Below, piece after piece: positions 50,167 to 59,476 of a stretch of DNA of 64,000 bases (positions within the stretch are counted from its first letter, which is position 1; each line of letters starts with the position of its first letter). Both the position numbers and the translations under genes were made by a program. Source of the DNA: Nocardia jiangxiensis NBRC 101359. GTDB taxonomy: Bacteria; Actinomycetota; Actinomycetes; Mycobacteriales; Mycobacteriaceae. The notes under the pieces are model-generated. The model was not told the DNA's origin, did not search any database, and saw nothing but the letters and a program-made list of their open reading frames with translations. The stretch spans positions 1-64,000 of the forward strand of contig NZ_BAGB01000172.1 in NCBI RefSeq assembly GCF_000308615.1. Direction: 5' to 3'.

Positions 50167-51294
50167 TCAGTGGTGAACGGTGACAATCGGATCCAGCACG
50201 AGCCCGAACGCCCGCAGCGTCCCGAGCAGTTCGCGGTGTCCGAAAGCCTGGCAGCTGGAAGCGAATCCGACGCGCCGCGGCGCAGCCTGCACCAGTGCGG
50301 CGGCGGCGTGTGCGTTGAGCAGGGCCGTCTGCTTGTAGTTGCAGTTGCCGTGAATCACGCAGTGCGCGCGTCCGAGCGGACCCGACGCGTACACCGAATC
50401 CAGCGAGGTGTTGATCCGCGGATTCTCCCGCGGCGGCATCTCGCTGCGGATCGCCGCGGACTGCTCGTCGATGATCCGGTACTTCTCCTCCTCCGACTTG
50501 CCCTCCATCTGCTGCAGCGCCGCGGCCACCAGCACCGGAACACCTTGCATCAGTGGACGATTGAACACACCGCCCAGCGCGCGGGCGTTGGCGACGCGCG
50601 GATCGTTCTTGAACCACACCGGGTGCGAGGTGCCGCCCCACGGCAGCGCCAGGCCGAGTTCGTGCTGTCCGGGCACGCTGACCGTGTACAGCCCCTCCTC
50701 GGGAGGCCACTCGACGTACTCGTTCTGCTCGAGGTAGTACGCCTTGGCGAAGGCTGCATTGGTGAGGATGGTGTTGGTCGAGGCCACGGTGGGGTGGCCC
50801 TTCCAGAACACCTGGATGTCGAGAGTGTCCAGGCCCGGATTCTCCAGACAGATGTTCGCGGCGATCTCACCGATCGAATACATCTGCGCCAGGCCCGGGG
50901 TGAGAAGCAGTCCGCGCGAGGCGAAGTCGGCGCCGTACCGAGCCTCCGCATCGATCATCCAGTTCTGCTCACCGTTGGTATCGGTGTAGTGGGCCCCGAT
51001 CTCCAGACAGGCCTGCACGACCTCGTGGCCGTAGCGGGCGAAGGGGCCGACGGTGTTGAGCACGACGCCCGCGCCACGGAACGCCTCGGCCAACGCGGCG
51101 GTGGTGTGCTCGACCTCGACGATCTCGTGGTCGACGGTGTCGATGCCGGGGACGGCGTCGACCGCGGCCTTGACGCGCCCGTGGTCGCGCCCGGCGGCCA
51201 GGAACGGAATGTTGTACTCGCGCAGGTACTCACAGATCAGACGGCCGGTGTAGCCGGAGGCTCCGTAGACGACGACGGGCTTGTCGGTAGGCAT
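50167..51294 (-). CDS. Saccharopine dehydrogenase-like NAD(P)-binding protein (DUF5938-like)
   Basis: 375 residues. The N-terminal Rossmann fold has VVVYGASGYTGRLICEYL and the family's second landmark NTVGPFARYGHEVVQACLEIGAHYTDTNGE. It lacks the full lysine-pathway C-terminal domain, and belongs with the trans-acting enoyl reductase / saccharopine-DH-like oxidoreductases found beside lipid and aromatic acid genes. Adjacent to an acyl-CoA ligase and an SDR, it probably reduces an intermediate of the same pathway. Confident on family, not on reaction. Confidence 0.85.
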   Translation of the reverse strand: MPTDKPVVVYGASGYTGRLICEYLREYNIPFLAAGRDHGRVKAAVDAVPGIDTVDHEIVEVEHTTAALAEAFRGAGVVLNTVGPFARYGHEVVQACLEIGAHYTDTNGEQNWMIDAEARYGADFASRGLLLTPGLAQMYSIGEIAANICLENPGLDTLDIQVFWKGHPTVASTNTILTNAAFAKAYYLEQNEYVEWPPEEGLYTVSVPGQHELGLALPWGGTSHPVWFKNDPRVANARALGGVFNRPLMQGVPVLVAAALQQMEGKSEEEKYRIIDEQSAAIRSEMPPRENPRINTSLDSVYASGPLGRAHCVIHGNCNYKQTALLNAHAAAALVQAAPRRVGFASSCQAFGHRELLGTLRAFGLVLDPIVTVHH

Positions 51295-51358
51295 GGCTGA
51301 ACTCCTCGGAGAATTCTGGTGTCGGTGAAAGTTGTTGCAGTAAAAGGCAATTGCCGAG

Positions 51359-52162
51359 CTACATGCCCATCCCGCCGTCGACGGGCAGGCCCGCTCCGGT
51401 GATGAACTTCGCCGCGTCCGAGGCGAGGAAGACCACGGCGTCGGCCATATCGTCGATCTGGCCGAGGCGGCCGAGCGGGGTCAGCTCGGCGACCGCCTGC
51501 GCGGCGGCCTCGGGCGAGGGGAACAGACCGAGCTCGGCGCAGTCGACGGCGAGCTTGTTACCCATCGCGGTCGGGGTCAACGCCGGGTAGATGCAGTTGA
51601 CCCGGACGCCGTACCCGAGCTTGCCGGATTCGGCTGCGGCGACCCTGGTCAGACGATCGATACCGGATTTGGTCGCCGAATACATGCTGATGCCGGGGAA
51701 TGCGATCGTCGCGGCGACCGAGGCGATGTTGACCACCGCTCCGCCGTTCCCGGCCGCGCCGCCGGGACGCATCGCACGAAAGGCGTGCTTGATGCCCAGG
51801 GCCGTACCGAGCAGGTTGACCTCCAGCATCTTCGACGCCGCGACGGGATCCAGGTCGACCAGCAGATCCGTGACCTCGATACCGGCGTTGTTCACGACGA
51901 TATCCAGCCCGCCCAGGGCCTGCACCGTCGTGCCGACCGCAGCCTCCCAGGCCGCGTCGTCGGTGACGTCGAAGGCGACGAACTCTGCCTTGACCCCGGT
52001 CTTACGGAGGGCCTCGACGGCCTGCTGACCACCGTCGACGTTGACATCGCCGATCGCCACCGAAGCGCCCGCCGCCGCCAGCGCCTGCGCCATACCCGCC
52101 CCCAGGCCCTGCGCCCCGCCGGTCACCAATGCGGTTCGTCCGGCCAGGTTGTAGCTCGTCAT
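51359..52162 (-). CDS. Short-chain dehydrogenase/reductase
   Basis: 267-residue classical SDR. Cofactor motif TGGAQGLGAGM (about 13-20), NNAGIE, catalytic Ser in VVNIASVAA and the YSATKSG active site. Asp in IGDVNVDGG after the second strand points to NAD(H) preference. First gene of the three-gene operon, divergent from the TetR gene; the interval contains the triple operator. Closest in feel to 3-oxoacyl or hydroxysteroid dehydrogenases. Confidence 0.92.
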   Translation of the reverse strand: MTSYNLAGRTALVTGGAQGLGAGMAQALAAAGASVAIGDVNVDGGQQAVEALRKTGVKAEFVAFDVTDDAAWEAAVGTTVQALGGLDIVVNNAGIEVTDLLVDLDPVAASKMLEVNLLGTALGIKHAFRAMRPGGAAGNGGAVVNIASVAATIAFPGISMYSATKSGIDRLTRVAAAESGKLGYGVRVNCIYPALTPTAMGNKLAVDCAELGLFPSPEAAAQAVAELTPLGRLGQIDDMADAVVFLASDAAKFITGAGLPVDGGMGM

Positions 52163-52265
52163 ATCGATACCTCTTCATTGAGATCCGCAAGCGTCGCGGG
52201 CTTGCGAGTGCGATGTGAGACACAGTCACCGAGCAATGTGTCGCAGGCCACACTAGGTGGAAGTC

Positions 52266-52323
52266 TTGACAGTCGTCAAGACTTTCCTTGACAGTCGTCA
52301 AGAGTTTCTTGGACACTCGTCAA
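52266..52323 (+). promoter_or_regulatory. Three tandem palindromic operators, 22-bp period
   Basis: TTGAC-AGTC-GTCAA occurs perfectly at 52266-52279 and 52288-52301, and as TGGAC-ACTC-GTCAA at 52310-52323. The starts are exactly 22 bp apart, so all three lie on the same helix face. They fill the gap between the divergent SDR (52162) and TetR (52393) genes and are most likely binding sites for the TetR protein, letting it repress both directions. Each TTGACA also reads as a -35 element, so binding would block RNA polymerase. Confidence 0.8.
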
Positions 52324-52392
52324 AAGGATGCCGCTCCGACACCGCTACACTCACAGGACAGATATGACGTGACCCGGCCGACAGGAATCGAC

Positions 52393-53049
52393 GTGACGCA
52401 GGTCGCCGACCCCAAAGCCCGTGTGGAAGAACGCGCTCGCGACAAGTTCCAGGCACGGCGTACCGAGCTGGCCAGGGCAACCCTGCACACGCTGGCCGAA
52501 CTCGGCTATGCCCGCACCAGCCTGCGGGAGATCGCGCAGAACTCCGAGTACTCACACGGCGTGCTGCACTACTACTTCTCGGACAAGCTCGACCTGATCG
52601 CCCACGCCGTGCGCGAATACGAGGCGGTCTGCGTCACGCGATACGACGAGGTCGTCGCCGCGGCCGACAGCGCCGATGAGTTGCGCACCGAATTCGCCGC
52701 GACCTTCTTCGGCACGCTGCAGGCCGACGCCGCCGTCCACCGCCTCTGGTACGACCTGCGCAACCAGAGCCTGTTCGACGACTCCTTCCGCGCCGACGTG
52801 CTCGACATCGACGCCCGCCGGGAACAGATGATCTGGCGAGTGGTCTCGCGCTACTGCGAATTCTCCAGTGCCGCACCCGCGTTGAGTTCGGCCACCGTCT
52901 ACGTCACCATCGACGGGATCTTCCAGCGCGCGCTGCTGCACCACATCGCCGGGCGCACAGCGGAGATCGACCAGGCCCGCGATCAACTGGACGCGGTGTT
53001 CACCCTCTTGACCAGCGCTGCACCCGGATCCAGCGATACGTCGAGTTGA
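52393..53049 (+). CDS. TetR-family transcriptional regulator
   Basis: 218 residues. The HTH spans about residues 25-70 (ATLHTLAELGYARTSLREIAQNSEYSHGVLHYYFSDKLDLIAHAV), followed by an all-helical ligand-binding domain. The GTG start at 52393 has AGGA upstream; a longer frame to 52288 would run through the operators and is rejected. Divergent from the SDR-ligase operon. The inducer may be the operon's acid substrate or its CoA ester. Confidence 0.9.
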   Translation: MTQVADPKARVEERARDKFQARRTELARATLHTLAELGYARTSLREIAQNSEYSHGVLHYYFSDKLDLIAHAVREYEAVCVTRYDEVVAAADSADELRTEFAATFFGTLQADAAVHRLWYDLRNQSLFDDSFRADVLDIDARREQMIWRVVSRYCEFSSAAPALSSATVYVTIDGIFQRALLHHIAGRTAEIDQARDQLDAVFTLLTSAAPGSSDTSS

Positions 53050-53050
53050 G

Positions 53051-53941
53051 TCATTCCTCGAGGTTGCGGGCGACCTGTTGGTCGGCTTGGTCGACGGTCG
53101 CGGCCCAGGAGGCCAGGAGCCGCAGGCCGTCGGCGGACGGAGTGCCCGCGGGCGCGGTGTAGACCAGCAGCGTCAGGCCCGGGTGCGCGGGGAATTCCAT
53201 GGCTTCGAAGTCCAGCTCGAGGCGGCCCACTTCGGGGTGGCGGAGGTTCTTGTGGCCGGTGCGGTGGAAACGGACGTTGTGCGCGGCCCAGCGGGTCCGG
53301 AATTCCGCACTGCACGTGGACAATTCGCCGATCAGCTCGATCAGTTGCCGGTCGTGCGGGTTGTGTCCGGCCTCGGAGCGCAGCATCGCGGCGATATCGT
53401 CCGCGGCGCGATCCCAGTCGTCGAAGAACTCGTGCGAGGCGGGGTCGAGATAGATGAAGCGCGCGTTGTTGGCGGGGCGGCGCGGGTCCGCGAGCATCGG
53501 CGCGTAGAGCGCTCGGGCGAGGCGGTTGGCGGCGAGCATGTCGTGGCGCGCGTTGCGCACCCAGGCCGGGGCGTCGGTGATGGCGTCGAGGAGTTGCCGC
53601 AGGCCCGGGGTGATGCCGGTGGCGGGTTTCGAGCGCCGCTGCCGGGCCGGCGTGGGGGTCGCGGCGCGGGCGAGATCGAACAGGTGGGCGCGTTCGGCAT
53701 CGTCGAGTTGCAGGGCTCGCGCGAGGTTGTCCAGGACGACATCGGAGGCTCCGGCGAGGTTGCCGCGTTCCATCCGCACGTAGTAATCGATGCTCACCCC
53801 GGCCAGCAGGGCGACTTCCTCGCGACGCAATCCGGCAACCCGGCGGTTTCCCCCGTAGGCGGGTAGTCCGGCCTGTTCGGGAGTGATGCGGGCACGACGG
53901 GAGGTCAGGAACTCCCGAACCTGCACTCGGTGATCGTCCAT
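53051..53941 (-). CDS. XRE-type regulator with MmyB-like ligand domain
   Basis: 296 residues. The HTH_31-type domain (about 10-75; LTSRRARITPEQAGLP, RRVAGLRREEVALLAGVSIDYYVRMERG) is followed by an MmyB-like PAS-fold domain (about 100-285; WVRNARHDMLAANRLARALYAPM...HNVRFHRTGHKNLRHPEVGRLELDFEAMEFPAHPGLTLLVYTAPAGTPSADGLRLLASW). Such proteins often repress a divergent oxidoreductase gene, here the ADH-DUF2255-SDR operon. The 340-bp gap between them (53942-54281) has a weak GCAAC/GTTGC dyad at 54127-54143 and nothing stronger. Confidence 0.92.
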   Translation of the reverse strand: MDDHRVQVREFLTSRRARITPEQAGLPAYGGNRRVAGLRREEVALLAGVSIDYYVRMERGNLAGASDVVLDNLARALQLDDAERAHLFDLARAATPTPARQRRSKPATGITPGLRQLLDAITDAPAWVRNARHDMLAANRLARALYAPMLADPRRPANNARFIYLDPASHEFFDDWDRAADDIAAMLRSEAGHNPHDRQLIELIGELSTCSAEFRTRWAAHNVRFHRTGHKNLRHPEVGRLELDFEAMEFPAHPGLTLLVYTAPAGTPSADGLRLLASWAATVDQADQQVARNLEE

Positions 53942-54281
53942 GGTCTCCACGGTAGGCGGCCCACGGCCGGTCGAGGGAGGTACTGCGATTACCTGGAAGA
54001 TCCGTAACTCCCACGACCGTGGTTCAGGGCGTGTACTCGAAGTGTGATCACGACCGATGCGCCGACCTTCGCCCGGCAATGCCGCGGCGATCGGAGTGAA
54101 CATCGGCTCGATCCTGCCGGACAGCTGCAACACTGAAGGTTGCTGACGTGTAGCTGCCCTCGGTGTCCGGATCACCGACCAGCAGCACAACCAGCCCAGA
54201 ATCGCGGCCGCGAGATCCGCGCACGCCGCTGTTCACCACAGCGACAACGACATACATCCGAACACCATCAGGAGACTGATC

Positions 54282-55319
54282 ATGCGAGCGACCTACATGT
54301 ACGGCCCCGGCGACGTCCGGGTCATCGACGTCCCCGATCCGATCATCCAGAACCCGACCGATGCGGTCGTGCGCGTGGTGCGCAGCTGCATCTGCGGCTC
54401 GGACCTGCACCCCTATCACTCGATGCCGCCCACTCCCGAGGGCAGTTCCATGGGCCACGAATTCGTCGGCATCGTCGAAGACATCGGCAGCGATGTGCAC
54501 ACGGTGCGTAAGGGCGATTTCGTGATCGCACCGTTCGCGTGGTCGGACGGCACCTGCGACTTCTGCCGCGAGGGTCTGCAGACCTCGTGCCGACACGGCG
54601 GGTTCTGGAACGCCGGCGACGTCCACGGCGGCCAGGCCGAAGCGGTGCGCGTACCACTGGCCGACGGCACCCTGGTCCCGGTCCCGGTCGCCGAGGACTC
54701 ACCGCTGATCCCGTCCCTGCTGACCCTGTCCGACGTCTACGGCACCGGCTACCACGCCGCGGTCAAGGGCCGCGTCGGTCCGGACACCTCGGTCACCGTG
54801 ATCGGTGACGGCGCGGTCGGGCTGCTGGCCGTGCTGTCCGCCAAACAACTCGGCGCACAGCACATCATCCTCATGGGCCGCCACAAGGACCGCACCGACC
54901 TCGGACGGGAGTTCGGCGCCACCGACATCGTCGCCGAACGCGGCGAGGAGGGCATCGCCGCCGTCCGCGAACTCACCCGCGGCGACGGCACCCACGTGGT
55001 CATCGAGGCCGTCGGACATATGCCCGCCTACCAGCAGGCCATCGGCGTCGTCCGCCCCGGCGGCGTGATCAGCCGCGTCGGGGTCCCCCAATACTCCGAC
55101 GCGCCGATCGGCTTCGGCACCCTGTTCGGTCCGAACATCACCCTGACCGGCGGTCCCGCGCCCGCCCGTGCCTACATCGACACCCTGCTGCCGGGCGTGC
55201 TCGACGGCAGCGTCCACCCGGGCAAGGTTTTCGATCGCGAGATCGACCTCGACACCGTCCCCGAGGGCTACCGCGCCATGGACGACCGCGAAGCCCTCAA
55301 AATCCTCGTCCGCGCCTGA
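54282..55319 (+). CDS. Zinc-dependent alcohol dehydrogenase
   Basis: 345-residue medium-chain dehydrogenase. Catalytic zinc ligands in CICGSDLH and GHEFVG; a structural-zinc-type Cys cluster CDFCREGLQTSC is partly present. Cofactor loop VIGDGAVGLLAVL followed by MGRHKDRTDLG, where Arg after the second strand favours NADP(H). Start ATG preceded by AGGAGACTGATC. First of three coupled genes, divergent from the MmyB-like regulator that probably controls it. Confidence 0.93.
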   Translation: MRATYMYGPGDVRVIDVPDPIIQNPTDAVVRVVRSCICGSDLHPYHSMPPTPEGSSMGHEFVGIVEDIGSDVHTVRKGDFVIAPFAWSDGTCDFCREGLQTSCRHGGFWNAGDVHGGQAEAVRVPLADGTLVPVPVAEDSPLIPSLLTLSDVYGTGYHAAVKGRVGPDTSVTVIGDGAVGLLAVLSAKQLGAQHIILMGRHKDRTDLGREFGATDIVAERGEEGIAAVRELTRGDGTHVVIEAVGHMPAYQQAIGVVRPGGVISRVGVPQYSDAPIGFGTLFGPNITLTGGPAPARAYIDTLLPGVLDGSVHPGKVFDREIDLDTVPEGYRAMDDREALKILVRA

Positions 55320-55392
55320 CCCGCACCGGCCGTCGTGAACGGGCGGCCGGTTCGATCCCCAAGTCCCCCAGTCGATTCGAAGGAGAGCCGCG

Positions 55393-55767
55393 ATGACCGC
55401 ATGGACCCGAGAGCAACTCGACACGATCACCCGCGTCGACGAGATCGAGATCTCCTCCCGCCGCGACGACGGAACACTCACCAAACCGCGGATCATCTGG
55501 GCGGTCCGCGACGGCGACGAGGTCTACATCCGATCGGTCAACGGACCGGCCGCGACCTGGTACCGGTCCACCCGTCCGCACCACGAGGGCCGTCTGCGGG
55601 CCGCCAACCTCGGCGTGGACGTCACGTTCGTCGACGCCGACGACACGGTCGGCGATCGAGTCGATGCCGCCTATCGCGACAAGTACCGCCGCTACGCCAC
55701 CTCGATCGTCGACTCGATCAACAGCCCACTCGCCGCCGGCACCACCATGCGCGTGGTTCCCCGGTGA
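55393..55767 (+). CDS. DUF2255 family protein
   Basis: 124 residues, typical length. The family pattern is WTREQLDTITRVDEIEISSRRDDGTLTKPRIIWAVRDGDEVYIRSVNGPAATWYRSTR, resembling the flavin-reductase-like split barrel of deazaflavin-dependent nitroreductases, so cofactor binding is possible. AAGGAGAG precedes the ATG. It sits between ADH and SDR genes and shares their transcript. Function unknown. Confidence 0.9.
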   Translation: MTAWTREQLDTITRVDEIEISSRRDDGTLTKPRIIWAVRDGDEVYIRSVNGPAATWYRSTRPHHEGRLRAANLGVDVTFVDADDTVGDRVDAAYRDKYRRYATSIVDSINSPLAAGTTMRVVPR

Positions 55768-55781
55768 AGGAGAACTCACCC

Positions 55782-56624
55782 ATGACCGAACGCACCTGGC
55801 TGATCACCGGCGTGAGCAGCGGCTTCGGCCGCCGCCTCACCGAACAGCTACTCGACCGCGGTGACCGAGTCGTCGGGACGGTCCGCAAACCCGACGCCGT
55901 GGCCGACCTGCGCACCGCACATCCCCACCGGTTCCACGCCGAACTCCTCGACGTCCGCGACACCACCGCACTGCGCGCAGCGGTCGACCGCACCGTCGAG
56001 GACTTCGGCCGCATCGACGTCGCGGTCAGCAATGCCGGTTACGGATTGTTCGGCGCCGCAGAGGAACTCGCCGATCAACAGATCGACGACATGATCGCCA
56101 CCAACCTCACCGCCTCGATCCAGCTGATCCGCGCCGTCATCCCGCACATGCGCACCGCCGGAGGCGGACGGATCATCCAATTGTCCAGCTACGGCGGACA
56201 AGTCGCGTTCCCCGGCAACTCGCTCTACCACGCCACCAAATGGGGCATCGAGGGCTTCGCCGAAGCCGTCGCCCAGGAAGTCGCGCCCTTCGGCATCGGC
56301 GTCACCATCGTCGAACCCGGCGGCGCGCGCACCGAATTCCGTTACAAGGGAGCACAAATCGCCGATCCGCTGCCCGCGTACGACGACAACCCCGCTCACG
56401 CGTTCCACCGCATGCTCGACCCCGCCAACGGCCTGGCTCCCGGCGATCCCGCCCGCATGGCCGCCGCCATCATCGACAGCGTCGACACCACACCCGCACC
56501 CCAGCGCCTGGTACTCGGCTCCCAAGCTCTGACCAGCACACTCGAAACCCTCCGTCACCGCATCGCAGGCTTCGAAGCCCAGACCGACCTGGCCGCCGCC
56601 ACCGACTACCCAGCCGGACAATGA
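55782..56624 (+). CDS. Short-chain dehydrogenase/reductase
   Basis: 280-residue SDR of the oxidoreductase group with TGVSSGFGRRL cofactor loop, Arg in TVRKPDAV (NADP preference), SNAGYG, catalytic Ser in IIQLSSYGG and the YHATKWGIEGF active site. GAAGGAG eight bases before the ATG at 55782, 14 bp after the DUF2255 stop. Third gene of the MmyB-controlled operon. Substrate unknown. Confidence 0.92.
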   Translation: MTERTWLITGVSSGFGRRLTEQLLDRGDRVVGTVRKPDAVADLRTAHPHRFHAELLDVRDTTALRAAVDRTVEDFGRIDVAVSNAGYGLFGAAEELADQQIDDMIATNLTASIQLIRAVIPHMRTAGGGRIIQLSSYGGQVAFPGNSLYHATKWGIEGFAEAVAQEVAPFGIGVTIVEPGGARTEFRYKGAQIADPLPAYDDNPAHAFHRMLDPANGLAPGDPARMAAAIIDSVDTTPAPQRLVLGSQALTSTLETLRHRIAGFEAQTDLAAATDYPAGQ

Positions 56625-56862
56625 CATGCGACGGCGGCGATATCGAATTCCTCGCCGCCCGAGCGGATCGCCGATGCCGTTCGATGGTTGCTGACCGGGT
56701 ATCGACCGCATCCACTCCTGGTGATTCCAACGATGGCCACCGTTACCGGCTCCGAGGACACTGCCCGATGTGCACGAGTGCGAGTCGCTCGTCGGGAGGT
56801 CGGCGCTTCGTCCGCTACCGTCCGATATGTTGCACTACAATCTATTTCGGGGAGGTCTACCA

Positions 56863-58074
56863 GTGCCGGACGACCAGGCGCCCATCGAGTTGCGGGTGGC
56901 GACGAGTCTCGACGACATCCGTTCGGCTGCGGCGATATTCCGCAGCGCGATGGTCGGCCTGCCGCCGCTGCCGCCGGATGCCGAGGACCTGAGCGAGCCG
57001 GGCCGCACGCTCACCGCCCGCCTGGACGGTCGGCTGGTCGGCGCGGCGGACTCCTATACGAGCGGACTCGTGGTGCCGGGCGGGCATCGGATCCCGCATG
57101 CCGCGGTGACTCATGTCGGCGTGCTGCCCACGCACACCCGCCGCGGTGTGGTCAGCGCATTGCTGCGTCGTCAGTTGGGCGATATCGCCGCGCACGGGGA
57201 GGCCGTCGCGACCCTGCGCGCCACCCAGGGCGGGATCTACGAGCGGTTCGGCTACGGCGTGGCCAGCTCGTACGCCACGGTCGAGGTGGATCGGCGGCGA
57301 GCCCGGTTGCGGGAGAGCGTGCCGGACGGTGGACCGGTGCGCTACCTCGACACGGACGAGCAATGGGAGCAGTTGGCGAAGATCTACGACTCCACCGCGG
57401 TCTCGTGGACCGGGGCGATCGACCGGCCCTCGTATTGGTGGCGGCTGCAGGAGCTGTGGACCCGCGATACGAGCTGGACCGTAGTGCACGGCGAGCCCGG
57501 CGCCGAGGACGGATTCGTGCGGTACCGCCCCCTCGACTCCGCGGGCTGGCCACGTAATCCGCAGCGCGCCATCGTCGTCGACGATTGGGTCGCCACCACC
57601 CCGGCCGCGTATCACGGCCTGCTGCGACATCTGCTCGCGCACGACATCGTCGATCGGATCGTGTTCACATTCACTCCGGTGGACAGCCCGCTGCGGCACA
57701 TGTTCATCGACGAACGTGCCGTCACGGTGACGGGAATTCACGACGAAACCTGGCTGCGTCTGGTCGATGTGCACACCGCGCTGGCCCGGCGCGACTACCG
57801 ACAGGGAGATGCGGTGACCCTCGCGATCACCGACCCGATCCTGCCCGCCAACACCGGCGCCTACCGCATCGGCCCCGAAGCAGTGTCGCGCGTCGACGCC
57901 CCCGCGGACCTCACCACCGACGTCGCGACACTGGCGACGATCCACCTCGGCGGATCCACCTGGCGGCAACTGGCACTGGCCGGTCGGGTCACCGAGAACC
58001 GCAGTGGGGCAATCGAAGACGCGGACACGCTGTTCACCACCGGAGTGCAACCATTCGCGGGAACATATTTCTGA
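56863..58074 (+). CDS. eis: Eis-like GNAT N-acetyltransferase
   Basis: 403 residues (Mtb Eis 402-408). Three-part architecture: GNAT domain with the acetyl-CoA loop VGVLPTHTRRGVVSALLRR (about 86-104) and TQGGIYERFGYGVA, a second GNAT-like domain, and a C-terminal SCP2-like domain. It ends in Phe, whose carboxylate is catalytic in Eis. Family members acetylate multiple amines of aminoglycosides and lysine residues. The GTG at 56863 follows GGGGAGG; another GTG at 56827 is possible. Monocistronic, convergent with the next gene. Confidence 0.88.
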   Translation: MPDDQAPIELRVATSLDDIRSAAAIFRSAMVGLPPLPPDAEDLSEPGRTLTARLDGRLVGAADSYTSGLVVPGGHRIPHAAVTHVGVLPTHTRRGVVSALLRRQLGDIAAHGEAVATLRATQGGIYERFGYGVASSYATVEVDRRRARLRESVPDGGPVRYLDTDEQWEQLAKIYDSTAVSWTGAIDRPSYWWRLQELWTRDTSWTVVHGEPGAEDGFVRYRPLDSAGWPRNPQRAIVVDDWVATTPAAYHGLLRHLLAHDIVDRIVFTFTPVDSPLRHMFIDERAVTVTGIHDETWLRLVDVHTALARRDYRQGDAVTLAITDPILPANTGAYRIGPEAVSRVDAPADLTTDVATLATIHLGGSTWRQLALAGRVTENRSGAIEDADTLFTTGVQPFAGTYF

Positions 58075-58092
58075 GCACCGCGTCGACTCGGC

Positions 58093-59436
58093 TCACTGCG
58101 CGATCGCCGCGTCGGCCGCCACCCGGTACCGATTCTCCGGACGCGCCAGCCCGTAGTGTCCGCGCAGGGTGGACTCGGTGTACTCGGCCCGGAACAAGCC
58201 GCGCTCCTGCAGGATCGGCACCACCCGATCCACGAAGATGTCCAGCCCGGAGGGCAGCGCGGCCGGCATCACGTTGAATCCGTCGGCAGCACCGTCGGTG
58301 AACCACTCCGCGATGGTGTCGGCGACCTGTTCCGCGGTGCCCGCGAAGGTCCGGTGACCGCGGCCGCCGCCGAGACGGGCGATCAACTGCCGCACCGTGA
58401 GTCGCTCGCGGCGAGCAAGATCGACGATCAGCGTGAACCGGCTCTTGGCACCTTGGATCTCCTCCTCGGTGGGCAGGTCGGCGGGCAGCTCACTGTCGAG
58501 ATCGAGTGCCTCGACGGGCAGGTTGAATCGCTCGGCGAGGGCGCGGCGCTGGAACTCCGGCCGGATCAGGTTGGTGAGCTGGTCGTCGAGCTCGCGCGCA
58601 TGCGCCTCGGTATCACCGATGACGGGGACGATTCCGGGCAGAATCTTGACCGTGTCGGGGTCGCGGCCCAGTCGGCGAGCCCGGTCCTTCAAGTCGGCGT
58701 AGAACTGTCTGCCGTCCTCGAGGGTCCGCTGCGCGGTGAAGACCGCCTCGGCGTAGCGTGCCGCGAATCCCTTACCGTCATCGGACGAACCCGCCTGCAC
58801 CAGAACGGGATACCCTTGCGGCGAACGCGGCACGTTGAGCGGCCCGGCCACCCGGAAGAACTCGCCGACATGGTTGATCTCGCGAACCTTGTCGGAGTCG
58901 GAGTGGATGCCCAGTTCCTTGTCGCCGATATAGGCGTCGTCGTCCCAGCTGTCCCAGAGTTTCGTTGCGACGTCGACGAATTCGGCGGCCTTCTCGTAGC
59001 GCAACCGGTGGTCGGGAACATCGTCGAGGCCGAAGTTTCGGGCGGCGTCGGCACCGGCGGTGGTGACGATGTTCCAGCCCACCCGGCCACCGGATACCCA
59101 GTCCACCGAGGCGAATCGACGGGCCAGGTTGTAGGGATCGTTGTAGCTGGTCGAGGCGGTGGCAACGAGTCCGATCCGGCTGGTGCGCAGCGCGATCGCG
59201 GTCAGCAGGATCGTCGGCTCCAGTTTCCCGACCGGCCGACGGCCCGGATCTCCTTGCAGCACCGGAGAATCCGCGAAGAAGATCGAGTCGAACCTGCCTC
59301 GTTCGGCGGTCTGCGCCAGCCGGATGTAGTGCTCGATATCCAAGTGCGCCAACGGGTCCGACTCGGGTAGCCGCCACGACGCCTCGTGGTGGCCGGTGGA
59401 CATCAGGAACGCGTTCAAATGCAGGGTTCTGCTCAT
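58093..59436 (-). CDS. FMN-dependent monooxygenase, NtaA/SnaA/DszA family
   Basis: 447 residues, paralogue of the 11697-13049 enzyme: LHLNAFLMSTGHHEASWR at the N-terminus, SGGRVGWNIVTTAGADAARNFGL in the flavin region, QAGSSDDGKGFAARYAEAVF and the end motif RGLFRAEYTESTLRGHYGLARP. Last gene of the SsuABC-like operon, 40 bp after the ATPase gene. Likely desulfurises or oxidises the imported compound using FMNH2 from a reductase encoded elsewhere. Confidence 0.92.
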   Translation of the reverse strand: MSRTLHLNAFLMSTGHHEASWRLPESDPLAHLDIEHYIRLAQTAERGRFDSIFFADSPVLQGDPGRRPVGKLEPTILLTAIALRTSRIGLVATASTSYNDPYNLARRFASVDWVSGGRVGWNIVTTAGADAARNFGLDDVPDHRLRYEKAAEFVDVATKLWDSWDDDAYIGDKELGIHSDSDKVREINHVGEFFRVAGPLNVPRSPQGYPVLVQAGSSDDGKGFAARYAEAVFTAQRTLEDGRQFYADLKDRARRLGRDPDTVKILPGIVPVIGDTEAHARELDDQLTNLIRPEFQRRALAERFNLPVEALDLDSELPADLPTEEEIQGAKSRFTLIVDLARRERLTVRQLIARLGGGRGHRTFAGTAEQVADTIAEWFTDGAADGFNVMPAALPSGLDIFVDRVVPILQERGLFRAEYTESTLRGHYGLARPENRYRVAADAAIAQ

Positions 59437-59476
59437 CGGGAGAGGAAATTCCTTCCGGTAGTGGGTGAATCGGCGC

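Noticed and set aside
54127..54143. GCAAC/GTTGC dyad upstream of the ADH operon as MmyB-type operator
   Set aside because: The arms are only 5 bp and off-centre in a 340-bp gap; too weak to report as an operator.
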